The notes below the pieces were generated by a model. It did not search any database. It was given only the letters and a program-made list of their open reading frames with translations, and had not been told where the DNA came from. DNA of 64,000 bases from Dactylosporangium vinaceum (GTDB taxonomy: Bacteria; Actinomycetota; Actinomycetes; Mycobacteriales; Micromonosporaceae). The DNA is taken from the NCBI RefSeq assembly GCF_019904175.1, contig NZ_CP061913.1, positions 11,780,001-11,844,000 on the forward strand, in the 5' to 3' direction. This document shows, piece by piece, positions 7,193 through 15,151 of the stretch (position 1 is its first letter; every line of letters begins with the position of its first letter). Both the position numbers and the translations under genes were made by a program.

Positions 7193-7258
7193 GCTCAGAC
7201 CTGAAAAGCGGAAGGTCGGCGGTTCGACCCCGCCCCTGCCCACAAAGCTCTTCGCCGG
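7193..7258 (+). repeat. att-like direct repeat, copy 3 (right end of island)
   Basis: These 66 bp are identical to 5579-5644, and 59 bp are shared with the intact tRNA-Phe (4595-4653). It lacks the terminator hairpin, so the chromosome junction lies at about 7258. No gene is evident in 7095-7362. Confidence 0.9.
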
Positions 7259-7362
7259 CTGGCAGTAGCAGCACGCCTCGGTAGGTCGAGCGCGGCGCCG
7301 GCCGAGTGGTGCCGGGCTCCTGGACCCGAAACCCCTACGCCTTCCTGCGGCGAGGTCTGGCG

Positions 7363-7815
7363 CTACCTCGCCACGTCGGGCTGGTCCGGCGCCGCCGGGC
7401 GTGGGCGGGCCGCGAGTGACAGTGCGACGACGACCGCTGCGAGCGGCGGCCCAGCGGCGGCGAAGGGGCTCAGGTCGAGGTCGTAGACGTAGCCGTTGTG
7501 CGCGGCCGGGTTCAGCGGCACGGTGCTGTGCGGCAGGACCGGCGCGAGCTCGGCGGGCGGCATGAACTCGTCGATCGGGAGCCCGTCGCGCTCCGCGAAC
7601 AGATCCGTCGTCCCGGCGGTGCGGGTCCTTGTGTCGTTCGCGTCCAGGTGGGTGAGCGGCGTCAGCACCGCGGCGAGCATCATGAGCCGCCCGGCCGCCA
7701 ACCGATCCGCTGCCGCGGCCCGCCCAGCAGCCAGGTCCCGGACAAGGCATTCCCAGGCTCGACCGGCATCCACAGGCGGGGTGAAGACAGCCAGCCGGTT
7801 GCGGGCTACCGGCAT
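7363..7815 (-). CDS. Hypothetical protein
   Basis: A 150-residue frame with no recognised domain. It has a hydrophobic stretch near residues 42-55 (GRLMMLAAVLTPL) and another near 120-135 (PPLAAVVVALSLAA), so it could be membrane associated. No good ribosome site precedes the ATG at 7815. It directly borders the tRNA-Phe island and could be host flank or an element remnant. A competing reverse frame overlaps it but looks less protein-like. Confidence 0.42.
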   Translation of the reverse strand: MPVARNRLAVFTPPVDAGRAWECLVRDLAAGRAAAADRLAAGRLMMLAAVLTPLTHLDANDTRTRTAGTTDLFAERDGLPIDEFMPPAELAPVLPHSTVPLNPAAHNGYVYDLDLSPFAAAGPPLAAVVVALSLAARPRPAAPDQPDVAR

Positions 7816-7882
7816 GAAGGCGGGCCCGGACGCGTGTGCGTCGGGCCCGCGGAGTGGATTTGTCGGTCGTGGGAGAGCGCTC

Positions 7883-8422
7883 CTACAGGTACTGCCCCGT
7901 GCCCGTCGGCGTCGGGCCGCCGGGCTGGACGGCGGGGCCGCCCGGGCCGCCCATCAGAGCGGGGCGGCCGCGCATCTGTTCCAGCTGGACCCTGGCCGCC
8001 ATCTGCTGGGCCACCAGGGCGGCCTGGATGCCGTGGAAGAGGCCCTCCAGCCAGCCGACCAGCTGGGCCTGGGCGATGCGGAGCTCGGCCTCGCTCGGGG
8101 TGCTGCCGTCGTCGAAGGGCAGGGAGAGCCGCTCCAACTCCTCGCGCAGCTCGACGGCCAGGCCGTCCTCCAGTTCGACTATGGAGCGGCGGTGGATTTC
8201 CTTGAGTCGCTGGCGGCCGGCCTCGTCGAGCGGAGCGGCGCGAACCTCCTCGAGCAGCTGCTTGATCATGCTGCCGATGCGCATCACCTTGGCCGGCTGC
8301 TCGATCAGCTTGCTCGGGTCTTCCGCGTTCTCGTCGTCGCCGGCGGACATCGTGCCCAGCGGCCGCCCGTCCGGGCCCACGACCAGCACGGTGCGCGACT
8401 CGTCCTGTGCCTCTTCTGCCAT
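7883..8422 (-). CDS. bpa: Bacterial proteasome activator (Bpa/PafE family)
   Basis: A 179-residue protein with a central helical region (about residues 40-150) and a flexible Gly/Pro-rich tail ending GQYL. In mycobacterial Bpa/PafE the C-terminal GQYL docks into the 20S proteasome alpha-ring. The 12-mer ring stimulates ATP-independent degradation of unfolded substrates. Length, acidic N-terminus and the exact C-terminal motif support the call. It is divergent from an alpha/beta hydrolase. No proteasome genes occur in this window. Confidence 0.93.
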   Translation of the reverse strand: MAEEAQDESRTVLVVGPDGRPLGTMSAGDDENAEDPSKLIEQPAKVMRIGSMIKQLLEEVRAAPLDEAGRQRLKEIHRRSIVELEDGLAVELREELERLSLPFDDGSTPSEAELRIAQAQLVGWLEGLFHGIQAALVAQQMAARVQLEQMRGRPALMGGPGGPAVQPGGPTPTGTGQYL

Positions 8423-8542
8423 GAGTCCCAGTCTTACGCACGTCCGCCCGCTGCGAACAACGGGCCCGGCCCGTTTCGGTCGGCCGGCAACCAATCGGCC
8501 GGGCCACTGTTGCCACCCTTCGTGACGCGATAACGTCGCCCG

Positions 8543-9361
8543 GTGACGAGTGACCCCCGCAGTGTGCTGCGTCGGCCGGCTTCGGAGCCGGATTTCACGC
8601 TGCGTTACGGCGAGCACCCCGATCATGTGGCTGATGTGCGGCTTCCGGCGGTACCGAATGCGCCGCTTGTGCTGTTTGTGCATGGCGGTTTCTGGCGTCA
8701 CGAATGGGATCGGGCGCATGCCGCCCCGCTGGCCGGCGACCTCGCGGCGCGCGGATATGCCGTGGCCACCATCGAGTTCCGGCGGACCGGGCAGACCGGT
8801 GGCGGGTGGCCCGGCACGTTCTCGGACGTCGCGGCGGCGGCCGTCGCGGTGCCGGATCAGCTGGCCAAGGAGGTCGCGCACCGGGGGTTGCTCCCCGTGT
8901 CGGTGGACCGGCCCATCATGGCCGGGCACTCGGCCGGCGGGCACCTCGCACTGTGGTACGCCTCCGTCGCCCCCGACGCCGTCGGCGGAGTGGTCGCGCT
9001 GGCCCCGGTGGCCGATCTCACCCGGGCGTATGAACTCGATCTCGACGGCGGCGCCGTGGCCGACCTGCTCGGCGGCGGGCCGGAGTCGGTGCCCGAGGCG
9101 TACCGGTCGGCCGATCCGCTGCGCAACCTGCCCTCGGGAGTGCGCACGGTGATCGTGCACGGCGCCGACGACGACATCGTGCCGGTGGAGCTGTCCCGGG
9201 ACTACTGCCGGGCCGCGCGCCGGGCCGGGGACGACGCCACGCTGGTTGAGCTGGCCGGAGTCGAGCATTTCGGGGTCATCGATCCGCTGTCGTTGGCCTG
9301 GACCGCCGTGCTTGCCGCGTTCGGGACGGTGACCAGGGGCGAGACTGCGCAGGGCGATTGA
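8543..9361 (+). CDS. Alpha/beta hydrolase (kynurenine formamidase/esterase-like)
   Basis: A 272-residue cytoplasmic hydrolase. HGGFWRHEW forms the oxyanion-hole motif of the formamidase/BD-FAE group. GHSAGGH contains the nucleophile Ser, an Asp lies near VHGADDDIVPV, and VEHFGVID supplies the His. The substrate cannot be told from sequence. The GTG at 8543 lacks a Shine-Dalgarno site, but TAACGT ends 6 nt upstream, suggesting a leaderless mRNA. It is divergent from bpa. Confidence 0.82.
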   Translation: MTSDPRSVLRRPASEPDFTLRYGEHPDHVADVRLPAVPNAPLVLFVHGGFWRHEWDRAHAAPLAGDLAARGYAVATIEFRRTGQTGGGWPGTFSDVAAAAVAVPDQLAKEVAHRGLLPVSVDRPIMAGHSAGGHLALWYASVAPDAVGGVVALAPVADLTRAYELDLDGGAVADLLGGGPESVPEAYRSADPLRNLPSGVRTVIVHGADDDIVPVELSRDYCRAARRAGDDATLVELAGVEHFGVIDPLSLAWTAVLAAFGTVTRGETAQGD

Positions 9362-9470
9362 CTGTCCGCCGCGATGGCGGTACAAACCCCCCTGGGTTGT
9401 AGGCTCGTGGCTCGCTAGGAGCGCGGGCAGTCCACACCCGCGTCCGCGCGGGTCCCGGGGAGGAAAGCAC

Positions 9471-10682
9471 GTGTCCCACCTGAACCGCCGCCAGGCGCTC
9501 CGGCTGTTTGCGGCCGCGGGTGCGGCGGGCCTGACCGCGCCGATCCTGTCCGCCTGCAGCAGCTCCGACGACACGACGACAAGCACCCAGGTGCCGAGCG
9601 GCCCGCCGATCAAGATCGGAATGATCGTCCCGCAGACCGGCATGTTCAAGGACTTCGGCAACGAGCTGGACAACGGCTTCAGCCTCTACCTGCAGCAGCA
9701 CGACACCAAGCTCGGCGGCCGGCCGGTCACGCTTGTCAAGGCCGACGAGGGCGAGACGGCCGACAGCGGCAAGGCGGCGGCGGGCAAGCTCATCAACGAT
9801 GAGAAGGTGCTGGCGATCACCGGCGTGGCCAACCCGGCCGCGATGCTGGCGATGGCCGGGGACATCGAAAACGCGAAGATCCCGCTGATCGGCTCGAACG
9901 CGTCGCCCAAGGCGCTGCAGACGATGAGCTTGAAGTACAACTGGCGCACGTCATTCGTCTCGGACGAGCCCGGCTTCGCCATCGCGAAGTGGGCGGCGGC
10001 CAACGCCGGTGGCCAGCTGGCCGTCTGCGGGCAGACCGGGCCGGGCGGCGACGACGATGACGTGGCGAGCTTCGTGGAGCAGTACAAGAGCGCCGGGGGC
10101 AACGTCGCGGGGCAGGCACGCACTGTCGCGTACGGCAGCAAGGACTTCGCCAACATGCTCAACGCCGTGAAGTCGGCGAACGTGCAGGCGGTCTACGCGC
10201 TGTTCAGCGGGGTGTCGGCGGTCGAGTTCGTGAAGCAGTTCCGCAACATGCACTTCCCGTCGAACGTGAAGCTGTTCGGGTCCGGCCCGCTGACCGAGGG
10301 TGCGGTCCTCAAGCAGCAGGGCGACGCCGCGAAGGACATCGTCACCGCGCTGAACTACTCGCCCGACCTGGACAACGTGGCCAACCGCCGGTTCGTCGCC
10401 GACTACCAGAAGGCGTTCGGCACGGTTCCTTCCACCTACGCGATGGCCTCCTACGACGCCGCCGCCGTGCTGGACAAGGCGATCGCCGACGCAACCAGGA
10501 GCCTCGACTCCGTCAACCTCAACGCGGCGATCGGCCGGCTCGGTCAGATCGACAGCCCGCGCGGCGGCTGGCAGTTCTCCCAGACGAGAACACCACTGCA
10601 GCGGTGGTACCTCCGGCAGGTCCGCAACGACGGCGCGGTGCTCTCGAACGTGCTGACCGCGGAGCTGGCCACTCGGGGCTGA
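9471..10682 (+). CDS. Branched-chain-type ABC solute-binding lipoprotein
   Basis: A 403-residue periplasmic-binding-protein family 6 lipoprotein. The signal peptide has a twin-arginine-like start (NRRQALRLF) and the lipobox LSAC. Lobe I begins IKIGMIVPQTGMFKDFG. The hinge and lobe II segment VKLFGSGPLTEGAV comes near residue 260, then YAMASYDAAAVLDKA. This is the normal lobe order, unlike the gene at 11636. The GTG at 9471 follows GGGGAGGAA. No permease genes are nearby, so the partner transporter is unknown. Confidence 0.88.
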   Translation: MSHLNRRQALRLFAAAGAAGLTAPILSACSSSDDTTTSTQVPSGPPIKIGMIVPQTGMFKDFGNELDNGFSLYLQQHDTKLGGRPVTLVKADEGETADSGKAAAGKLINDEKVLAITGVANPAAMLAMAGDIENAKIPLIGSNASPKALQTMSLKYNWRTSFVSDEPGFAIAKWAAANAGGQLAVCGQTGPGGDDDDVASFVEQYKSAGGNVAGQARTVAYGSKDFANMLNAVKSANVQAVYALFSGVSAVEFVKQFRNMHFPSNVKLFGSGPLTEGAVLKQQGDAAKDIVTALNYSPDLDNVANRRFVADYQKAFGTVPSTYAMASYDAAAVLDKAIADATRSLDSVNLNAAIGRLGQIDSPRGGWQFSQTRTPLQRWYLRQVRNDGAVLSNVLTAELATRG

Positions 10683-10689
10683 GCGCTCT

Positions 10690-11082
10690 TCAAGCGGCTC
10701 CGCGCCGCTTCAGGGTGGCCACGGCCGATCCGGCCAGCGTCAGCAGGCACTCGGGGAGCTTGCCGTCGACAAGCGCCACGGTGAACAGGGCCGTGGCGCT
10801 CGGGACATCCTCGTTGATGTACGCGCTCACGAAGCGCGCCACCCAGCGCTTGTCGTAGTTGGCGTCGTCGATGTCGGGGAAGTCCAGCCGCCACGGGCCG
10901 CGGGCCAGGTTGTCGCCGACCATCTCGCCGGCGAGGCGCCACGCGACGTCGTACGCGGCGCTCATGCCGCGCCGGTCCACCACCGAGTCGAAGGTGTGCG
11001 TCACGGCGTCCTCGTCGCCCGCGAGTGCCGACTGCAGGACCTGAGCGGCGTCCTGGAACGTCTCGTCTCCCGGGTCATCCAC
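10690..11082 (-). CDS. Hypothetical protein (130 aa)
   Basis: A mostly helical soluble protein with no recognised domain. It contains FDSVVDRRGMSAAYDVAWRL and NYDKRWVARFVSAYI segments. I chose the GTG at 11082 because TACGGT ends 6 nt upstream, a leaderless arrangement seen in many genes of this window. A longer frame from 11115 adds 11 residues without better signals. It converges with the solute-binding gene, 7 bp from its stop. Confidence 0.6.
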   Translation of the reverse strand: MDDPGDETFQDAAQVLQSALAGDEDAVTHTFDSVVDRRGMSAAYDVAWRLAGEMVGDNLARGPWRLDFPDIDDANYDKRWVARFVSAYINEDVPSATALFTVALVDGKLPECLLTLAGSAVATLKRRGAA

Positions 11083-11131
11083 GCCGCAACCGTATGTCGC
11101 GGCGTCAAGCCCCACTGTGCACTTCCGGGTG

Positions 11132-11539
11132 TCAGCCGCGGCGCAGCGCGCAGGTCAGACGGGCGGTGCAGACCCGCTCGCCGGCCTCGTCGGTGACCAC
11201 GATCTCGTAGCTGGCCACGAGCCCGCCGAGCCGCAGCGGCGTGGCCACACCGGTCACCAGGCCGCTCTTGGCCGACTTGTGGTGGCTGGCGTTGACCTCG
11301 ATGCCGACGGCGATCCCGTTGAACAGCCGGCCGGCGTGCAGGGCGGCGCCGATCGAGCCGAGCGTCTCGGCGAGAACGACCGAGGCGCCCCCGTGGAGCA
11401 GGCCGTACGGCTGAGTGTTGCCCTCCACCGGCATCGTGCCGACGACCCGCTCCGGGGACGCTTCGAGGATGACGATGCCCATCCGCTCGGGCAGATGGCC
11501 CTCCATGGAAAGGCCACCCGGCGCTTCTTGATCAGCCAT
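11132..11539 (-). CDS. Hotdog-fold acyl-CoA thioesterase (PaaI/YbgC type)
   Basis: A 135-residue 4HBT-family protein. QPYGLLHGGASVVLAETLGS carries the Gln...HGG...E active-site pattern of PaaI/MenI-type thioesterases. The C-terminal strand VASYEIVVTDEAGERVCTARLT completes the hotdog. It hydrolyses an acyl-CoA; the substrate is uncertain. The ATG at 11539 has TACGCT ending 7 nt upstream and no Shine-Dalgarno site, so it is probably leaderless. A longer frame to 11572 is less likely. Confidence 0.82.
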   Translation of the reverse strand: MADQEAPGGLSMEGHLPERMGIVILEASPERVVGTMPVEGNTQPYGLLHGGASVVLAETLGSIGAALHAGRLFNGIAVGIEVNASHHKSAKSGLVTGVATPLRLGGLVASYEIVVTDEAGERVCTARLTCALRRG

Positions 11540-11635
11540 ACCGGGCAGCGTACCCGCGCCCCCACTCAACACGGGCCCGCGCCCGCGCTATGGTGCGCAC
11601 GGCAGCTTTCGGGTGGTCCTGGGGAGGAGAAGCCA

Positions 11636-12982
11636 ATGCGTGCACAGCCGGTCACCGCCATCATGGGAGCGCTTACGGCGATTGGAGTGCTGTTCGCGTC
11701 CGGCTGCGCCTCGGGCGGCAACGACGACGGCTCGCTCCCCCGGGCCGACATCCGGCTGTACGGCACGGACGGCAACATGGCCAACTCGTTCGGCGACGCG
11801 CTCAAGGACTCCCCGGCCGTCCTGAACGGCATGAAGGGCACGACACCGCTCACCCCGCTCAGCGACGACTTCAAGCGCCGGGTGAAGGTGGTCGACCCGA
11901 CGCTCACCGACTTCAACTACTCCGGCGAGTCCTACGACGCGGTCGTGATCGCCGCGCTGGCCGCCGAGACCGGCAAGTCGGTCGAGCCCGCCGTCATCGC
12001 CAAGCAGATCATCGGCGTCACGACCGGCGACAACACCTGCGACAGCGTGGCCACGTGCCTGACCGCCGCGAAGTCGGGCAAGGACTTCAAGTACCGCGGC
12101 ATCTCGATGCGCAGCAGCGGCTTCACGAGCGTCGGCGAGCCCTCGGCCGCGATGTACGGCGTGCTCAACTTCGGCACCAGCAACAAGATCGACGACGCCA
12201 AGACCGAGTTCGTCGGCGCCGGCGACCAGACGAAAGAGGACAAGACCGCGCCGCCGGCGGCCACGACCCCGAACACCAAGGGCGGCGCGAAGCCGGCGCT
12301 GAAGTACGGCCTGCTGCTGCCCAAGACCGGCGCGCTGGCCTTCCAGGGCCCGCCGATGTTCGCCGGCGCCAAGCTGGCCATCAAGGAGATCAACGAGGCC
12401 GGCGGCGTGCTCGGCCAGCCGGTGCAGGTCGTGGAGGGCGACGACGGCACCAACCCGGAGGTCGCCAAGGCCACCGCCGCCCAGTTCATCGCCCAGGGCG
12501 TCGGCGTGATCATCGGGGCCGGCGCCTCGGGCGTCAGCGCGGCCGTCATCCCGCAGGTCGTGCAGGCCGGCCGGATCATGATCTCGCCCTCGGCGACGTC
12601 GGACTCGCTCACCAAGGTCGACGACAAGGGCCTGTTCTTCCGCACCTCCCCGCCGGACAACCTCCAGGCCAAGGCGGTCGCGGACATCATCATGCGGGAC
12701 GGGCACACCAAGGTCGCGATCATCGCCCGCGACGACAGCTACGGCAGCGGCCTGGCCGAGGGCGTGAAGGCCGACCTCACCGCGGCCGGCATCCGCCCCG
12801 AGAACATCCTGGTCAAGAAGTACGAGGCCAAGGACAAGTACGAGAAGTCCGAGGGCCCGGCGCTGTTCGACCCCATCGCCAAGGACATCAAGAGCTTCGG
12901 CGCCACCGGCATCCTCGTGGTCGGCTTCGACGAGGGTGCCATGGCCATCCGGTCCCTGGTGACGTCGGGCGTCAAGGCCTGA
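11636..12982 (+). CDS. Solute-binding lipoprotein with circularly permuted lobe order
   Basis: A 448-residue lipoprotein (lipobox FASGC, Cys24; GGGGAGGAG upstream). After the signal, residues about 38-195 (DIRLYGTDGNMANSF to DDAKTEF) look like the C-terminal half of a family-6 solute-binding protein. A polar linker (about 196-218, TKEDKTAPPAATTPN) follows. Residues 219-448 (ALKYGLLLPKTGALAFQG to SLVTSGVKA) are the N-terminal half. In the usual order the last residues here, TSGVKA, would run straight into DIRLYGTDG, so the two halves are swapped. The codon usage is normal and the reading frame is open. The likely ligand is an amino acid or amide. No permease is adjacent. Confidence 0.8.
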   Translation: MRAQPVTAIMGALTAIGVLFASGCASGGNDDGSLPRADIRLYGTDGNMANSFGDALKDSPAVLNGMKGTTPLTPLSDDFKRRVKVVDPTLTDFNYSGESYDAVVIAALAAETGKSVEPAVIAKQIIGVTTGDNTCDSVATCLTAAKSGKDFKYRGISMRSSGFTSVGEPSAAMYGVLNFGTSNKIDDAKTEFVGAGDQTKEDKTAPPAATTPNTKGGAKPALKYGLLLPKTGALAFQGPPMFAGAKLAIKEINEAGGVLGQPVQVVEGDDGTNPEVAKATAAQFIAQGVGVIIGAGASGVSAAVIPQVVQAGRIMISPSATSDSLTKVDDKGLFFRTSPPDNLQAKAVADIIMRDGHTKVAIIARDDSYGSGLAEGVKADLTAAGIRPENILVKKYEAKDKYEKSEGPALFDPIAKDIKSFGATGILVVGFDEGAMAIRSLVTSGVKA

Positions 12983-13080
12983 TCTTCTGTCACGTTCTTG
13001 GCTCGCGCACCAGGGCCCCAGGGCCTACCGTGAACCCGATTACCCTGCGTTTCCCTAAGTCAGGTGAGAGGACCCACCAG

Positions 13081-13329
13081 ATGACCGACAACGAGACCGT
13101 CGAGACCCGCGGCGACGAGCGCGTGGAGCTCCTCGTCGGCGACACCAACAACGACGGCAAGCCCGACCTCTGGGCGGTCGACACCGACGGGGACGGCAAG
13201 GCCGACCTGTTCCAGTTCGACACCAACGGCGACGGCAAGGTCGACATCACCATGAGTGACCTCGACCAGGACGGCACGCCCGAGACGGTCGTCGACGGCG
13301 ACGGTGGCCTCCCGCCGGCCACGGTCTAG
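13081..13329 (+). CDS. Small calcium-loop repeat protein
   Basis: An 82-residue protein built from four 13-residue repeats, each opening with a DxDxDG-type loop: DTNNDGKPDLW, DTDGDGKADLF, DTNGDGKVDIT and DLDQDGTPETV. Such loops bind calcium in dockerin, thrombospondin type 3 and related proteins. No signal peptide or membrane segment is visible, so it appears cytoplasmic. The ATG at 13081 has AGGTGAGAGG upstream. Its partner and role are unknown. Confidence 0.78.
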   Translation: MTDNETVETRGDERVELLVGDTNNDGKPDLWAVDTDGDGKADLFQFDTNGDGKVDITMSDLDQDGTPETVVDGDGGLPPATV

Positions 13330-13362
13330 GTTCTGCTCGCCGGTGGCGCGGTTGACTCCTGG

Positions 13363-14778
13363 TCAGCCGCGCCGCTGCACGTCCACGTACTCGCGCCACT
13401 GCTGCTCCAGCTGCACCCGGCTCACCCCGAGCACCTCGCGGGCCGCCGAGTCGACCTCGGAGAGCCGCTGAAAAGCCTCATAGAACGCCACGAGCCGATC
13501 CTGGGTGTACCTCTCAGCGATCATCCGGCACGCGAGCCACCCGGCCACGTAGTTGCGCGGCTCCTCGTAGAACTGCTTGTCGTCCGGGAACTGCGTGACG
13601 GCCAGGTCGCCGAGTGCCTGGCGGATGCCGGCCGCGGCGAAGTGCCCGTCCTTGTAGGCGACGTACTCGGCGAACCCCTCCACGACCCACCGCGGCGTGT
13701 AGGGCCCCGTCACCGGGCCCATGGCCGCGTGCGTGAACTCGTGCGTGAGGTCGTGCTGCAGCTCGCCCCGGGCGGCCGACAGCTCGCTCGGGTTGAACAC
13801 GATCCGCGTGGTCGCGTACGCGGGCCGGTTCGACCACTCCGCCACCGCCGAGTAGTACGGCACCGCGATCGCCGCCACCTGGGCCACGCGATCCTGCGAC
13901 TCGGCGAAGTAGGTGTCGAAGATCCGCCGGTCCGCGACCGCCGTGAGCAGCACCTTCCCGTCCCACCCGCCGGGCTTCACCGCGGCCACCTGCTGCAGCC
14001 CGGTCATGGCCAGCTCCAGCAGCCCCTGCCCGCCGTCGGCCGGTCCGGCGTCGGCCGAGATGACGGCCGTGACCCGCTCGTTGCGCACGACGGCGATGGG
14101 CCCGGCCGCGTCCCAGGGCTGCCCCGCCTCCCCGGTCGGCAGGTCCTTCCCGGCCCCGTCACCGGCGATGACCCACCGGTGCCCCACGTAGGCGAACACG
14201 GCCAGCCAGGGCGTCGCCACGGGCCGGCTGTCCACGCCCTCGATGCGGTGCCGGATGGTGACGGGCACGATCCGCACGGCCGCGTGGTACTTCTCGAACG
14301 CCCCGGACGGCAGGAACGCGGCCATCTTGACGACCGACTGCGGCGTGCGCTCGAACTCGAGCTGGGCGAAGGGCAGCTTCGCGAGGTTGTCGAACTCCTG
14401 CCGCTGCCGCTTGCCGAAGGCCGGGTCGCTCTGGTCGACGTCGGCCATCCAGGCGGCCGCGTCCTTGCGCTGGACCGCTTGTGCGCGGCGTTGCAGTACC
14501 CGGTCAATGGCTTCGGCGTCGACACCGACCCAGGCCACCGCCGCCGGCGCCCGCCCGTTCTGCCGCAGGGCCCAGGCCGTCGCCGCTCCACCCCCGACGG
14601 CGATGACCGCGCTGAGGACGAGCAGGGCCGACAGTACGGGCCAGAGGTAGCTCGTGCGGGGCGGCGGCGGGAGGTGCAGGCTGGGGTACCAGGGACTGGG
14701 AAGCCCTTCACCATAGGCCGCGGGCGTCGTCTCGGAGGCCAGCTCAGCCGGCGGTCGCTGCTGCTGGGGGATCGTCAC
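13363..14778 (-). CDS. Membrane-anchored gluzincin-type metallopeptidase (peptidase MA-like)
   Basis: A 471-residue protein with a Pro-rich cytoplasmic N-terminus and one membrane segment (SALLVLSAVIAVGGGAATAW). An extracytoplasmic NTF2-like region follows, then a C-terminal zinc peptidase domain. HEFTHAAMG gives the HExxH zinc site, and VVEGFAEYVAY supplies the third ligand Glu. The substrate is unknown. Two starts are possible: GTG at 14778 (GGCAGGG just upstream, used here) or ATG at 14850, which adds a Gly-rich leader. It converges with the calcium-repeat gene. Confidence 0.8.
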   Translation of the reverse strand: MTIPQQQRPPAELASETTPAAYGEGLPSPWYPSLHLPPPPRTSYLWPVLSALLVLSAVIAVGGGAATAWALRQNGRAPAAVAWVGVDAEAIDRVLQRRAQAVQRKDAAAWMADVDQSDPAFGKRQRQEFDNLAKLPFAQLEFERTPQSVVKMAAFLPSGAFEKYHAAVRIVPVTIRHRIEGVDSRPVATPWLAVFAYVGHRWVIAGDGAGKDLPTGEAGQPWDAAGPIAVVRNERVTAVISADAGPADGGQGLLELAMTGLQQVAAVKPGGWDGKVLLTAVADRRIFDTYFAESQDRVAQVAAIAVPYYSAVAEWSNRPAYATTRIVFNPSELSAARGELQHDLTHEFTHAAMGPVTGPYTPRWVVEGFAEYVAYKDGHFAAAGIRQALGDLAVTQFPDDKQFYEEPRNYVAGWLACRMIAERYTQDRLVAFYEAFQRLSEVDSAAREVLGVSRVQLEQQWREYVDVQRRG

Positions 14779-14856
14779 ATACCCTGCCGACGTCGACGTT
14801 GCGAACCCACATCCTCCGCCACCCCCTACCGCGTTGTCGACCCTGCGCATTTGTGG

Positions 14857-14872
14857 TGTTTCACGTGCAACA
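14857..14872. promoter_or_regulatory. Candidate parS (ParB-binding) site
   Basis: TGTTTCACGTGCAACA matches the conserved bacterial parS palindrome TGTTTCACGTGAAACA at 15 of 16 positions. It lies between the metallopeptidase start and a small secreted-peptide frame. ParB nucleates at such sites near oriC to segregate chromosomes. I saw no DnaA-box cluster beside it. Confidence 0.5.
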
Positions 14873-14941
14873 GCGCGTGATCACTGCCGCCCGCACCCGC
14901 CGGCCGCGGCCCGTGGAACGGGACGGAACGCCTCTGTCGAC

Positions 14942-15097
14942 ATGCGACGAAGTGTCATACGCCTCCTCATCACCGCCGCCGCCTGCGTGCTGTCGATCCT
15001 GATCCCGACAACGGCGAGGGCTGTCGCGCTGGGCGAACCCCCGATCAAGCAACCCCCGACCCCCGGCGTCGCGCCGATGGACCCGGCCACCCGCTAG
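14942..15097 (+). CDS. Small secreted peptide candidate (51 aa)
   Basis: The frame encodes a basic n-region (MRRSVIR), a hydrophobic core (LLITAAACVLSILIP) and TTARA as a plausible signal-peptidase site. The product would be a Pro-rich mature peptide of about 24 residues (ending PMDPATR). There is no strong ribosome site. It stands alone between a metallopeptidase and HAD genes. It could be a genuine short exported peptide or a chance frame. Confidence 0.4.
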   Translation: MRRSVIRLLITAAACVLSILIPTTARAVALGEPPIKQPPTPGVAPMDPATR

Positions 15098-15151
15098 CCG
15101 GAGCGGCCAGAACCGCTGTCCCCGCCGGCGCGGAGGTCGCCGGCGGCCGGG

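Larger units (their letters stand above)
4595..7258. mobile_element. Composite genomic island at tRNA-Phe
   Basis: The 3' half of tRNA-Phe occurs three times in direct orientation (starts 4595, 5586, 7200; 59 bp common to all three). This splits the interval into segments of about 1.0 and 1.6 kb. Each segment has a Uma2-family gene, and the second also has a degenerate toxin-antitoxin-like pair. Copies of TGTAGCAAC are found throughout. The pattern fits two successive site-specific integrations with later loss of the integrase; no integrase gene remains. Boundaries are set by the outer repeats. Confidence 0.75.

Noticed and set aside
7181..7750. A second reverse-strand frame overlapping the hypothetical gene at 7363-7815
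   Set aside because: It is Arg/Gly-rich and crosses the tRNA-Phe repeat. The other frame is more protein-like.
11636..12982. A simple frameshift or two separate genes to explain the odd domain order of the binding protein
   Set aside because: The frame is open throughout, with one signal peptide and one stop, and the sequence after the stop does not continue the family. Collapsed tandem copies in assembly would not by themselves reverse the order, though the junctions still need read support.
14700..15150. An origin of replication beside the parS-like site
   Set aside because: No cluster of DnaA-box-like sequences or AT-rich unwinding region was noticed there.
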